NCBI GenBank assembly: GCA_022360105.1
Contig: JAKSDL010000333.1
Span: 1-14,190, forward strand
Direction of reading: 5' to 3'
From: Pseudomonadota bacterium
GTDB lineage: Bacteria; SAR324; XYD2-FULL-50-16; JAHJRI01
Length of the DNA stretch: 14,190 bases
In this document: piece by piece, positions 6,995 through 14,054 of the stretch
Numbering within the stretch: the stretch's first letter is position 1
Layout of the letters: each line of letters begins with the position of its first letter
Program-made: the position numbers and the translations under genes
Notes under the pieces: model-generated
The model's input: only the letters and a program-made list of their open reading frames with translations
What the model was told of the DNA's origin: nothing
The model's database searches: none

Positions 6995-9127
6995 CTATAT
7001 TTCCTCTTCGCTAAGCATCGGCATACTGATAATAAAGCAGGCTCCATCGTCACGATTCTCTGCTGTCAATCTTCCTTTACAATGCTTTTCAATGATCAAC
7101 TTGGACATATACAACCCTAAACCAGTGCCGGTTTTTTCATCCTTGGTGGAAAAATAGGGATCAAAAATCTTGTCAAAGTCCTCATTGGGTATTCCCCCGG
7201 CGTTATCATGAATTTCAATTATCTGGGTCTGGTCTTTCTGATAACCGCGAATGTTGATTTGTGGTTCAGATAGTTTTCTTTCCACCAAGACATCCTGGGC
7301 ATTTTTAAGAATGTTTAGAATAACCTGGGTAATTTCGTTAGGATAGGTGATTATGGGTGATAAAAATGAATAATCGCGTTTGAGGTTGATACTTTTATAT
7401 TCCAGGGATCGTCCTATGATATTTATGGTCTGTTCCAGGATCTCATTTAGTCTTACTGATTCCTTTTTCTTGTTGGGATTAAAAAAGTTTCTGAAATCAT
7501 TGATTGTTCGAGACAAAAACTGGGCATGATCATTGATGTTTCCCAACAGCTCCAAAAACTGGTCACGATTATAATCATCCAGTTCCAGATAAACCATTAG
7601 ATTACCGGTAATGGTGCTGATGGAAGAGAGAGGCTGACGCCACTGGTGAGCAATCATACTCAGCATTTCTCCCATTTGTGCCTGCCTTGCACTGCGCAAC
7701 ATTAGCTGATCCTTCTTCAGATTTTCCTGGACTTCCTTTTTTACTCTTTCCTCCAGGGTTCGATTCAGCTCTGCCAGTTCCTCGGATTTCCTGTTCAATT
7801 CGGAGGTTCGTTCTTCGACTTTCTGTGAAAGAGTATTGCTATAATCTTCCAATTGGTGCCTGGACTCCTCCAGGGCTTGCCGCATCACTTCATGAGTATC
7901 CGCCAGCTGGCTTAATTCCTTAATATTACAGGTGATACGTTTGCCCTTTTTAAGATCCCCCTTACTGATCTTTTCACTTTGCTCCAAAATCTGTTGCACA
8001 GGCAGAATATAGCGCCTGGCCATTTTTTTTGAGACAAACACGGCAATCAACAAAGCAACAATCAACACAAAAATAACCGACATTCCACGAGCTGCATCGT
8101 AATGCATCACGTCAGACATAGGAGCCAACATACCTATTTTTATTATCGGTACACCTTTTTCGGGAAACTCAACGATGGTTCCTACCCAACGCTGATTGTT
8201 GCTGGCAAAATGCACTATTTTGGAAAACCGTTTTCTTTTTTTTGAATACCAGTCGTCAATCAGGTCTTTGATAGGATCAAGGCTCGTTTCATAAACCGAT
8301 TTCAAGCTCAGATCCTTGATATTCATATCACTACGATCGAGGATGTTGCCGGACAACCCGACAAGCCTGTCATCATTTGTAGTCACAAAAACTATCCCAT
8401 TATCAGAAATGACCGTATCCTGCATGATATCTTGTAATTGAGTCAGCAGGATATCGAAAGCCAACACATAAACTTCGCCTGCCCTGCCCTCTACCTTGAT
8501 TGAAACAGTTACAGCCAGTTCCTGTGTCTCTTCCCAAAAATAAGGAACACTCCACCCTAATTTATCTGGTGCTCCTTCAATCGCCACCCGATACCATTCC
8601 TGCGATTTTAAATTTGATTGAGCCTTTTTTCTTTCTTTTGTTTTCAGCTCCAGATCTTCATTCCAACTGGAAATCAAAACAACAGATTGGCTCTTATCAA
8701 CGACTGTGCGAGTTGTTATCCAATTATCCCCTTCACGTTGAAGAGAGAACCCGTTTCCATTATCATCACCGCTTTTGACACGAACGATTGAGCTGTATTC
8801 TTTGATGATAGGAATAAACATCTTCAGCATCTCTTTGTCTTCCAGATCAGTATATTGTCTGGATTTGCCCCAGTAAGCAGAGATATTGATGTTTTTGATA
8901 ACAGGCTGAAAGTCTTTCTGCAGTTCCCTTTCCAGCTCTACCATGGCTTCCCTTATTAACCGACGGCTTACCACAGATAGTTCCGAGTATTGTATAATTA
9001 GAAATGCTGTCGTAAAAGACACCAGAACCAGGACAATCATAAGGGAGAAATTACGCAATAGACTGGATCGTATTGAAATTCCTTTTACCTGATGCTGACA
9101 GTCTTTTCTTTTAAAAATACCTAACAT
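6995..9127 (-). CDS. Membrane sensor histidine kinase, dCache-like sensor (710 aa)
   Basis: An inner-membrane sensor kinase. A basic N-terminus (KRK) precedes TM1 (about 27-47). A 300-residue extracytoplasmic domain (48-347) follows, with a dCache-like WY...W..PY pattern (W178, Y179, W192, P195, Y196), then TM2 (348-366) and a HAMP-like linker (367-420). A coiled coil (420-480) with EERTSELN leads to the kinase: H494 in MIAHQWRQPL, N605 and N609, DNAGG from D641 and GTGLGL 667-672. All catalytic boxes are intact. The kinase module is about 62% identical to that of the 1665-residue protein over the dimerisation domain (47 of 76 positions by hand). It is the first gene of an operon with two receiver genes, which are its likely phosphate acceptors. 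The ATG at 9127-9125 follows GGAG at a 5-base spacing, a good start. The ligand of the sensor domain cannot be read from sequence. Confidence 0.94.
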   Translation of the reverse strand: MLGIFKRKDCQHQVKGISIRSSLLRNFSLMIVLVLVSFTTAFLIIQYSELSVVSRRLIREAMVELERELQKDFQPVIKNINISAYWGKSRQYTDLEDKEMLKMFIPIIKEYSSIVRVKSGDDNGNGFSLQREGDNWITTRTVVDKSQSVVLISSWNEDLELKTKERKKAQSNLKSQEWYRVAIEGAPDKLGWSVPYFWEETQELAVTVSIKVEGRAGEVYVLAFDILLTQLQDIMQDTVISDNGIVFVTTNDDRLVGLSGNILDRSDMNIKDLSLKSVYETSLDPIKDLIDDWYSKKRKRFSKIVHFASNNQRWVGTIVEFPEKGVPIIKIGMLAPMSDVMHYDAARGMSVIFVLIVALLIAVFVSKKMARRYILPVQQILEQSEKISKGDLKKGKRITCNIKELSQLADTHEVMRQALEESRHQLEDYSNTLSQKVEERTSELNRKSEELAELNRTLEERVKKEVQENLKKDQLMLRSARQAQMGEMLSMIAHQWRQPLSSISTITGNLMVYLELDDYNRDQFLELLGNINDHAQFLSRTINDFRNFFNPNKKKESVRLNEILEQTINIIGRSLEYKSINLKRDYSFLSPIITYPNEITQVILNILKNAQDVLVERKLSEPQINIRGYQKDQTQIIEIHDNAGGIPNEDFDKIFDPYFSTKDEKTGTGLGLYMSKLIIEKHCKGRLTAENRDDGACFIISMPMLSEEEI

Positions 9128-9442
9128 TCGTACTCCGTATCGGACCGGATATCTTTAGGGTATTCCTAACTTAGTTTTGGAAATATTGATCATCTGGATA
9201 GTTGCCCAAAAATTATTGTCGAAGATATCCTGATTGCGTTGTTTGGTCAAAACCGGTTGATTGTATGGATACTTGTTTATCCTCTTATATTAAAAGACAA
9301 TTGTAAAAAATGTTTTAAGGACGAGCCCGCGATTTATCGAGTATTCACTTAAATTTACCTGTCAGACTTCCTTGGTCACATAAAAAGGGCAACCATTGTG
9401 AAAGCAGCTAAATTCAGATAACAATAGGGGTCAAAAGGAAAA

Positions 9443-9456
9443 CTGACATATGTCAG
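9443..9456. repeat. Perfect 14-bp palindrome, possible operator
   Basis: CTGACATATGTCAG is identical to its own reverse complement and is not extended on either side. It lies 64 bases upstream of the TTG start of the DUF445 gene and 315 bases upstream of the kinase start. A position this close to the start codon suits a dimeric regulator acting on the DUF445/AEC gene pair. No other copy was noticed in the window. The palindrome is seen; its operator role is inferred. Confidence 0.45.
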
Positions 9457-9507
9457 CCGAAAAAGGGTACTACTTCCTGAACGTAAGTACGTAAATCACT
9501 AATATAC

Positions 9508-9511
9508 GGAG
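9508..9511 (+). promoter_or_regulatory. Ribosome binding site that favours a TTG start
   Basis: GGAG lies 9 bases before the TTG at 9521. The first in-frame ATG, at 9542, has no comparable site. The TTG start adds seven residues (MITVLRF) to the hydrophobic N-terminus of the DUF445 protein. Confidence 0.55.
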
Positions 9512-9520
9512 CTTTAGCAA

Positions 9521-10885
9521 TTGATCACTGTTTTAAGATTCATGTTCAAGTTTCTTTTCCCCCCCTGTCTGATTGCCATACTGGTTATTAGGTCCTTGGC
9601 AGAAAAAGAGACTGGTGTGATTAGCCACTCCTTTTACCCTTACCTGGATATCACTTTCAAAATTCTCCTTTCCTCGATGGTGGGCTACTACACCAATTTT
9701 CTTGCCATTACCATGCTTTTCAAACCCAAGAAAAAGACCAAACATGGCATACAAGGTCTAATCCCCCGAAATCAGGAGCAAATTGCTGAAAAGCTTGGCG
9801 AGGGCATCTCTGACAACTTTTTTGATCCAAAAGACTTGAAGGCATACATCATCGACAACAATGTGGTCGATGAATCGATTTCAGCGTTAAAAACGTATGC
9901 TGAAAGGAATCTTGAAAATCCGGAAACACAACGCCTGATCACCAATTGGATTTTGCGCAAGTTTCAAATCAACTCTCCCAAAATTTATTACGGTTTGCTC
10001 CAGGTATCAGAAATAAATATGGTCAATTACCTCCGTGAGAAAGTTGACTTAAAAAAGCTGATGGAGGATTTGTCTTCGCTAATTGAAAAAAACATCAAAA
10101 ACGGCACGATCAATCTTAAAGAGGTATCAAACAAGATCTCGAGCCATTTGGAAGACCATACCCCGGAAATATCGCGCTTTATTTACGATCAACTGAATAA
10201 AATGATTGACCGGCAAAGTGCAATTAAAAAAGGGATGATGAAGTTAGCCGTTTGGACGTTTGATGTGGACCAGGAAACCATTGCTAAAATACTCTATGAT
10301 GCCCTTTCATCAGACAAATTTCGAAACAACGCTTATAAGTTTCTGGAAAAAGCCGTTCAGGATTTTTCTGATTTCCTGAACTCAGACCAGGGAACCAAGA
10401 GAATCAATTTAACATACCAACGTCTGGTTATTGAATTAAACGAACAATTTCGTGAAAAAGGTGTGCCTAAAATTCTGCACGAGATAAATCGCTACCTGGA
10501 AAAAGAAAGTTCCTGGAAAAAGATTGAGGAACTGCTAAAAAGAGCACTTACCTTCAGTCAGGAATCGATTGATGAATTCGTGGGCAGCGATCGGTTCGAT
10601 ACCTTCCTCACCAAATCGATGCCGGCTGTATTGGAAAGAATAAAAATCTCGCAAATTGTGACAGACAAGGTCAAAGCCTTTGACACTGCGGAGTTGGAAA
10701 AGATGGTCAAAGATGCTTCAGGCGAACATCTCGCCGCCATTGAAGTTCTAGGGGGCATACTGGGAGGGTTTGCCGGTATTGTTTTGTTTGATCCGTTGCT
10801 GTTTCTCATTATCCTTTGTCCACTCACCGGTATAGGCTTAATTGAGTGGTTCTTGACTAAAAGACAGAAAAAAAACTCAGGTTAA
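9521..10885 (+). CDS. DUF445 family membrane protein (454 aa)
   Basis: The protein has the landmarks of the DUF445 family (YheB/YjiN-like), whose molecular role is not settled. There are an N-terminal hydrophobic segment (about 8-24) and a second one (about 45-65) containing GYYTNFLAITMLFKP (55-69), the family signature. GLIPRNQEQIAEKLGE (79-94) comes next. A long charged helical middle (about 100-400) is probably a soluble coiled or helical domain. A C-terminal membrane hairpin (about 408-446) starts IEVLGGILGGFAG and ends in a basic tail. It is probably an inner-membrane or envelope protein. The start is TTG, supported by GGAG 9 bases upstream; an ATG seven codons further in is the alternative. 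The AEC permease gene follows 28 bases downstream on the same strand, probably in one transcript, but I see no functional link between them. The family call is sure, the function is not. Confidence 0.88.
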   Translation: MITVLRFMFKFLFPPCLIAILVIRSLAEKETGVISHSFYPYLDITFKILLSSMVGYYTNFLAITMLFKPKKKTKHGIQGLIPRNQEQIAEKLGEGISDNFFDPKDLKAYIIDNNVVDESISALKTYAERNLENPETQRLITNWILRKFQINSPKIYYGLLQVSEINMVNYLREKVDLKKLMEDLSSLIEKNIKNGTINLKEVSNKISSHLEDHTPEISRFIYDQLNKMIDRQSAIKKGMMKLAVWTFDVDQETIAKILYDALSSDKFRNNAYKFLEKAVQDFSDFLNSDQGTKRINLTYQRLVIELNEQFREKGVPKILHEINRYLEKESSWKKIEELLKRALTFSQESIDEFVGSDRFDTFLTKSMPAVLERIKISQIVTDKVKAFDTAELEKMVKDASGEHLAAIEVLGGILGGFAGIVLFDPLLFLIILCPLTGIGLIEWFLTKRQKKNSG

Positions 10886-10913
10886 ACTAAAGATAGTCAT
10901 TTTTTAAAAACCC

Positions 10914-11828
10914 ATGATTATACTAAATTCTCTCTTCCCTGTGTTTGGGCTGCTGATACTTGGAGGCATTCTTAAACGCTGGAACATCACCAATGACATC
11001 TTTTTAAAAACTTCCGACAAGCTGATCTATTTTATTTTTTTCCCGGTGATGCTGTTTTGGAAGATTGGCAGTGCACCCAGCGAGATAGGGTCCAATGGGG
11101 GGCTTTACCTTGCAGCCATTTCGGCTGTTGCCATTGTATTCATACTCAGCACGTTATCTATTAAAGTGTTTCGTATCAACAGTTATCAAGCCGGCTCATT
11201 TTCCCAGAGTTGCTACAGATTCAATACCTACGTTGGCGTTGCCATTGTTTTGAACGCTCTTGGCGATGAGGGCATTCAATACTTTGGAATATTGATCGGA
11301 TTGATTATTCCCATCATCAATGTGTTGGTTATTATTATTCTGATCTGGCATTCGGGTAAGGACTACACACCAAGGGACAGGCTAAAATACACCATGAAAG
11401 CCTTGGTTTCCAATCCGCTGATTCTGGGATGTCTGGCTGGCATTCTCTATTCGAAGACGATTAATACCTTCCCGGTTTTTCTTGATAACACCTTTTCCCT
11501 GATGTCAATGATCACTCTCCCCCTGGCTTTGCTTTCGATTGGTGGAGCACTGACCTTTCAATCGGTCAAGAGCCATTTTCGGGTGTCATTGATAGCTTCG
11601 GTTTTTAAATTGTTGATACTGCCCCTGGTGGGATATACTTTACTAAACTATTGGCAAGTAACCGGAATAGCCTTTAAAACAGGAATGATCTTCTTTACTT
11701 TGCCGACCTCAACTGCACTGTATGTTCTATCTGCGCAACTTAACAGTGACACGAATCTGGCATCTTCTTCCATTGTCCTTTCCACCGTGCTCTCGTTCCT
11801 GCCACTCTCCATTGCATTGCTTCTGTAA
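10914..11828 (+). CDS. AEC-family permease (auxin efflux carrier / malonate-type transporter, 304 aa)
   Basis: A very hydrophobic protein with about ten membrane segments (roughly 5-20, 35-52, 64-84, 101-115, 121-145, 163-180, 193-211, 225-246, 255-272, 283-303) and full length for the family. Family marks are GLLILGGILKRW near the N-terminus, YRFNTYVGVAIV (101-112) in the position of the usual FRNTGFLGLPLV, and SNPLILGCLAGILYS (166-180). PTSTALYVLSAQL (264-276) sits near the C-terminus. AEC members are inner-membrane secondary carriers of organic anions such as malonate or malate in bacteria; the substrate cannot be chosen here. The gene follows the DUF445 gene by 28 bases with only a weak ribosome site before the ATG. 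No decarboxylase or other metabolic partner gene is adjacent. Confidence 0.9.
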   Translation: MIILNSLFPVFGLLILGGILKRWNITNDIFLKTSDKLIYFIFFPVMLFWKIGSAPSEIGSNGGLYLAAISAVAIVFILSTLSIKVFRINSYQAGSFSQSCYRFNTYVGVAIVLNALGDEGIQYFGILIGLIIPIINVLVIIILIWHSGKDYTPRDRLKYTMKALVSNPLILGCLAGILYSKTINTFPVFLDNTFSLMSMITLPLALLSIGGALTFQSVKSHFRVSLIASVFKLLILPLVGYTLLNYWQVTGIAFKTGMIFFTLPTSTALYVLSAQLNSDTNLASSSIVLSTVLSFLPLSIALLL

Positions 11829-11911
11829 CCAACAACCGTATTAAAAACAAGGCAGAACCGCCGGTATGTTCTTCGTTTCGATCTTATCAGGAAGAATCAC
11901 GAAGACATCAA

Positions 11912-12721
11912 TTAAAAATAGTTTTTTAGGAAATTCTCAAGCACAGTCCAGTTCTCTTCGCTGTCGGGATATTTCTTCCATAAGGCTCTTGAGCCGTGTT
12001 TACCGGCTGTATCCGGCACAAATGAGAGCTTTGAATGGGAATTGATGGCTCCGTAAAGTGCAGACCAGCGATTTTTCTCTTTTTTGGCAGATGTAATAAA
12101 AACAGGGACGGTAATGTACTTCGCCGAATCCATTACCCAGGTGTGGCTCATGCCGTTTTTTACAAAATATTCAGCCGGTGAAAAGGCCATGACCCCATCG
12201 ACCAGATTTGGATAATCGCCTGCCACCCTTAGTGCCAGTCCAGCTGAATATGAGCTGCCGAGCATTAACAATTGGGGAGGTTTGTAAGTTTCCCTGACAA
12301 ACTTCAATGCTGCCACCATATCCTGCATCGCATCAACAAAACGAGTTTGTTTGCCCTTTTCCCTGGCAGCCTGAGCTGTTAAATTTGTAACCCCCCTGAC
12401 TTTATTGCCGGAACGCAGATCTACAGCCAGGCAATTAAATCCCAGTCGGTTAAACCTGGGTGCCGTTTCCCTGAACTCTCCCCTACTCCATTTAGCCTGG
12501 TGAAACAAAACAATAAAAGGTCTTTTTGCCGGGTTATTAGTGAGATACACATCAGCTGTAATTTTTAAACCATCGGCTGATGGGAATGTTAGGCTTTCCG
12601 CTTCCTTTGCCGTTACAATCCCAACAAAAATATTAACAATGGTTACAAGCATTCCAATAGCAAGGAGGCTGCTCATAATCATAATCTTACGTCGTGTTAG
12701 AAATCCTTTTTTTCTTCTCAT
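11912..12721 (-). CDS. Membrane-anchored or secreted alpha/beta hydrolase (269 aa)
   Basis: The N-terminus is strongly basic (MRRKKGFLTRRK) and followed by a hydrophobic segment (about 14-37), so the protein is exported as a signal-anchored or secreted enzyme. The catalytic part shows the alpha/beta-hydrolase order. FIVLFHQA (69-76) is the oxyanion strand, NCLAVDLR (96-103) follows, and the nucleophile elbow is LGSSYSAGLALR (154-165). VPVFITSAKKE (205-215) is the penultimate strand, and H242 in KHGSRAL is the likely catalytic histidine. S157 is the likely nucleophile; the usual last Gly of GxSxG is Ser (GSSYS). The acid residue is not obvious, E215 being a guess. It resembles dienelactone-hydrolase-like or dipeptidyl-peptidase-like esterases, but the substrate is unknown. 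It stands alone, convergent with the AEC gene 83 bases away. The ATG at 12721 has no strong ribosome site; an ATG 13 codons in is possible but would remove the basic stretch. Confidence 0.82.
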   Translation of the reverse strand: MRRKKGFLTRRKIMIMSSLLAIGMLVTIVNIFVGIVTAKEAESLTFPSADGLKITADVYLTNNPAKRPFIVLFHQAKWSRGEFRETAPRFNRLGFNCLAVDLRSGNKVRGVTNLTAQAAREKGKQTRFVDAMQDMVAALKFVRETYKPPQLLMLGSSYSAGLALRVAGDYPNLVDGVMAFSPAEYFVKNGMSHTWVMDSAKYITVPVFITSAKKEKNRWSALYGAINSHSKLSFVPDTAGKHGSRALWKKYPDSEENWTVLENFLKNYF

Positions 12722-12833
12722 AGGACTTATACCAATCGTTGATCACTCGTTTTTTAATCTGTGGCTGATTTTATCCGCGACACTTTTTCATAAAACAACC
12801 GGGTTCGTTAAATAAAATCCCTTTGTCTATTGT

Positions 12834-12869
12834 TTGACATCGGTTTGATGTAAGTGATAGTTTCACTTA
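12834..12869 (+). promoter_or_regulatory. Candidate sigma-70 promoter overlapped by a 7-bp inverted repeat
   Basis: TTGACA at 12834-12839 matches the -35 consensus fully. A weaker -10, GATAGT, lies 16 bases on at 12856-12861. TAAGTGA (12851-12857) and TCACTTA (12863-12869) form a perfect inverted repeat around TAGTT and cover the -10, the layout expected of a repressor site. Any transcript would have a leader of about 240 bases before the channel start. Function is inferred. Confidence 0.35.
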
Positions 12870-13005
12870 GCAATAAATCCAACTTGAAAATTTAACCCTA
12901 TATTTCAGTATTTTAAAGAAAAGTTTTTTAAAAGATCAAAAGACGTCGGTAAATCTTTTGCCAACTCCAAACACTTTAACTGCTCATTGTGAATTTGTCT
13001 TTATT

Positions 13006-13036
13006 TTGACCATCATTAAGTTGTTAATAGTATAAC
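13006..13036 (+). promoter_or_regulatory. Candidate sigma-70 promoter of the potassium channel gene
   Basis: TTGACC (13006-13011) and TATAAC (13031-13036) each match five of six consensus bases but are 19 bases apart, slightly long. The -10 lies 70 bases before the ATG at 13107. TTGTTA and TAACAA (13021-13038) flank and overlap the -10. This is a better-placed alternative to the promoter candidate at 12834. Confidence 0.35.
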
Positions 13037-13106
13037 AAATTGTGATACAAAACCCACATATTTTAGAAATAGTCGAACACGCAGAATATGGACTGTAATT
13101 GAAGCC

Positions 13107-13955
13107 ATGAAAATCAGAAACAACGCCCCGGAAACCACAGCTCCAAACTGGAAGAAAGCAATTTACAGGGTTGTATTTGAGGCCGATACAAAACCTGGAA
13201 AGACCTTTGACGTTGTGCTGTTGTGGACCATCCTTTTGAGTGTGTTTATCGTGATGCTAGAAAGCATCAGCGAATTCAAAAGCTCATTTGGGATTGTTTT
13301 TATTAAACTTGAGTGGGCTTTTACTATCCTTTTTACGGCTGAATATTTGTTACGGATTATCTCCGTTGCCAAACCAAGGAGATATATTTTCAGCTTTTAT
13401 GGCATTGTGGATTTCCTGGCAATCGTTCCCACTTACTTGAGCCTTCTTGTTACCGGCAGCCATTTTTTGGTAGTCGTCAGGATTCTGAGATTGCTGAGGG
13501 TGTTTCGCATATTTAAACTAACCCAGTTTTTATCTCAGGCCGAAATCCTTTTAGCCGCACTTAAAGCAAGTCGACCCAAGATAATTGTTTTTCTGTTAAC
13601 TGTATTCAGTATTGTCATCATCATCGGATCGCTGATTTATGTCTTAGAGGGACCCGAGAACGGATTCAACAATATTCCTCTCAGCATCTACTGGGCCATT
13701 GTGACTTTGACTACAGTCGGATACGGCGATATTTCTCCCCAGACACCGCTAGGTCAATTTTTCGCCTCAATCGTTATGATTATCGGTTACGCAATTATCG
13801 CCGTACCAACAGGAATAGTATCTGTTGAGCTGGCTGAAGCCAGCAGGAAAGGGAAAGGCAGGGTTTCGATTTGCCCGGGGTGCGAAAACAAAGACAATGA
13901 TGCTGACGCCAGGTTTTGTAAACGGTGCGGTATTGAACTGTTGAGTGCAGACTAG
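13107..13955 (+). CDS. Voltage-gated potassium channel with C-terminal zinc ribbon (282 aa)
   Basis: A six-TM ion-transport family channel of the inner membrane, acting as a tetramer in the family. S1 is about 34-52 and S2 about 66-86, with E79. S3 is about 95-113, with D102. S4 carries four regularly spaced arginines and a lysine (R125, R128, R131, R134, K137), a complete voltage sensor. S5 is about 157-180, and the pore loop has the potassium filter TTVGYGD (202-208); S6 (about 216-242) contains AVPTGIVSVEL. After S6 a basic linker leads to CPGC (256-259) and CKRC (271-274), a four-cysteine zinc ribbon, in place of the cyclic-nucleotide or RCK domains of many relatives. The ATG at 13107 has no clear Shine-Dalgarno but gives the usual short cytoplasmic N-terminus. 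It is a single gene; the next gene converges. The channel call is near certain; the ribbon's role is unknown. Confidence 0.95.
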   Translation: MKIRNNAPETTAPNWKKAIYRVVFEADTKPGKTFDVVLLWTILLSVFIVMLESISEFKSSFGIVFIKLEWAFTILFTAEYLLRIISVAKPRRYIFSFYGIVDFLAIVPTYLSLLVTGSHFLVVVRILRLLRVFRIFKLTQFLSQAEILLAALKASRPKIIVFLLTVFSIVIIIGSLIYVLEGPENGFNNIPLSIYWAIVTLTTVGYGDISPQTPLGQFFASIVMIIGYAIIAVPTGIVSVELAEASRKGKGRVSICPGCENKDNDADARFCKRCGIELLSAD

Positions 13956-13984
13956 AACCAGTAAAACGCAGTCACAAATTTTCG

Positions 13985-14032
13985 GCTGATACCAGAAAAC
14001 AAAAATCGAAGGTTATGTTCCCTGGTTTCAGC
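13985..14032. terminator. Inverted repeat between convergent genes, possible bidirectional terminator
   Basis: GCTGATACCAG (13985-13995) and CTGGTTTCAGC (14022-14032) pair over 11 bases with one mismatch, around a 26-base loop. The element sits 29 bases after the channel stop and 22 bases before the stop of the convergent dehydrogenase gene, where a shared terminator would be expected. There is no T-run on either side and the loop is long, so intrinsic termination is uncertain. Confidence 0.35.
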
Positions 14033-14054
14033 AGACCAACAGGAATACCCGATA

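Larger units (their letters stand above)
9128..9520. promoter_or_regulatory. Divergent intergenic region between sensor kinase operon and DUF445 gene
   Basis: This 393-base stretch separates two genes transcribed away from each other and should hold both promoters. No gene, RNA gene or long repeat is recognised in it. Both flanking genes have an ACGGAG ribosome site (plus strand 9506-9511 for the DUF445 gene; minus strand just upstream of 9127 for the kinase). The clearest element is the palindrome at 9443-9456. A TATAAG-like hexamer on the minus strand (9284-9289) lacks a convincing -35 partner, and TTGTGA at 9396-9401 has only a weak -10 at 9417-9422, so I do not assign exact promoters. Confidence 0.5.
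12722..13106. promoter_or_regulatory. AT-rich divergent intergenic region before the potassium channel gene
   Basis: This 385-base stretch lies between two genes that diverge and contains no recognisable gene. It is clearly more AT-rich than its neighbours. It holds two promoter-like hexamer pairs reading towards the channel gene (12834-12861 and 13006-13036). Three short inverted repeats are also present: 12851-12869, 12937-12960 (CAAAAGA/TCTTTTG around a 10-base loop) and 13021-13038 (TTGTTA/TAACAA around 6 bases). No Rfam-like RNA fold is recognised by eye. Confidence 0.45.

Noticed and set aside
7678..7923. Open frame of 81 codons on the plus strand inside the membrane kinase gene
   Set aside because: It lies opposite an intact, well-conserved kinase reading frame and its translation has no recognisable protein features; it is a shadow frame, as are the other short frames within the large genes.
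1..9127. The signalling block as a defence (STAND/NLR-like) island
   Set aside because: The ATPase belongs to a known Ser/Thr kinase-ATPase-GAF-histidine kinase architecture; no nuclease, protease, pore or other effector, and no mobile-element or defence genes nearby.
9251..9258. AACCGGTT palindrome in the kinase/DUF445 intergenic region
   Set aside because: Eight bases, not extended by symmetry, expected by chance at this length.
11871..11904. CTTCGT/ACGAAG inverted repeat between the convergent AEC permease and hydrolase genes as a terminator
   Set aside because: Six-base stem with a 22-base loop and no T-run; about what chance gives in 83 bases of intergenic DNA.
12540..12815. Open frame of 91 codons on the plus strand covering the hydrolase start region
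   Set aside because: It mostly mirrors the hydrolase signal segment on the other strand, has no ribosome site and no family resemblance.
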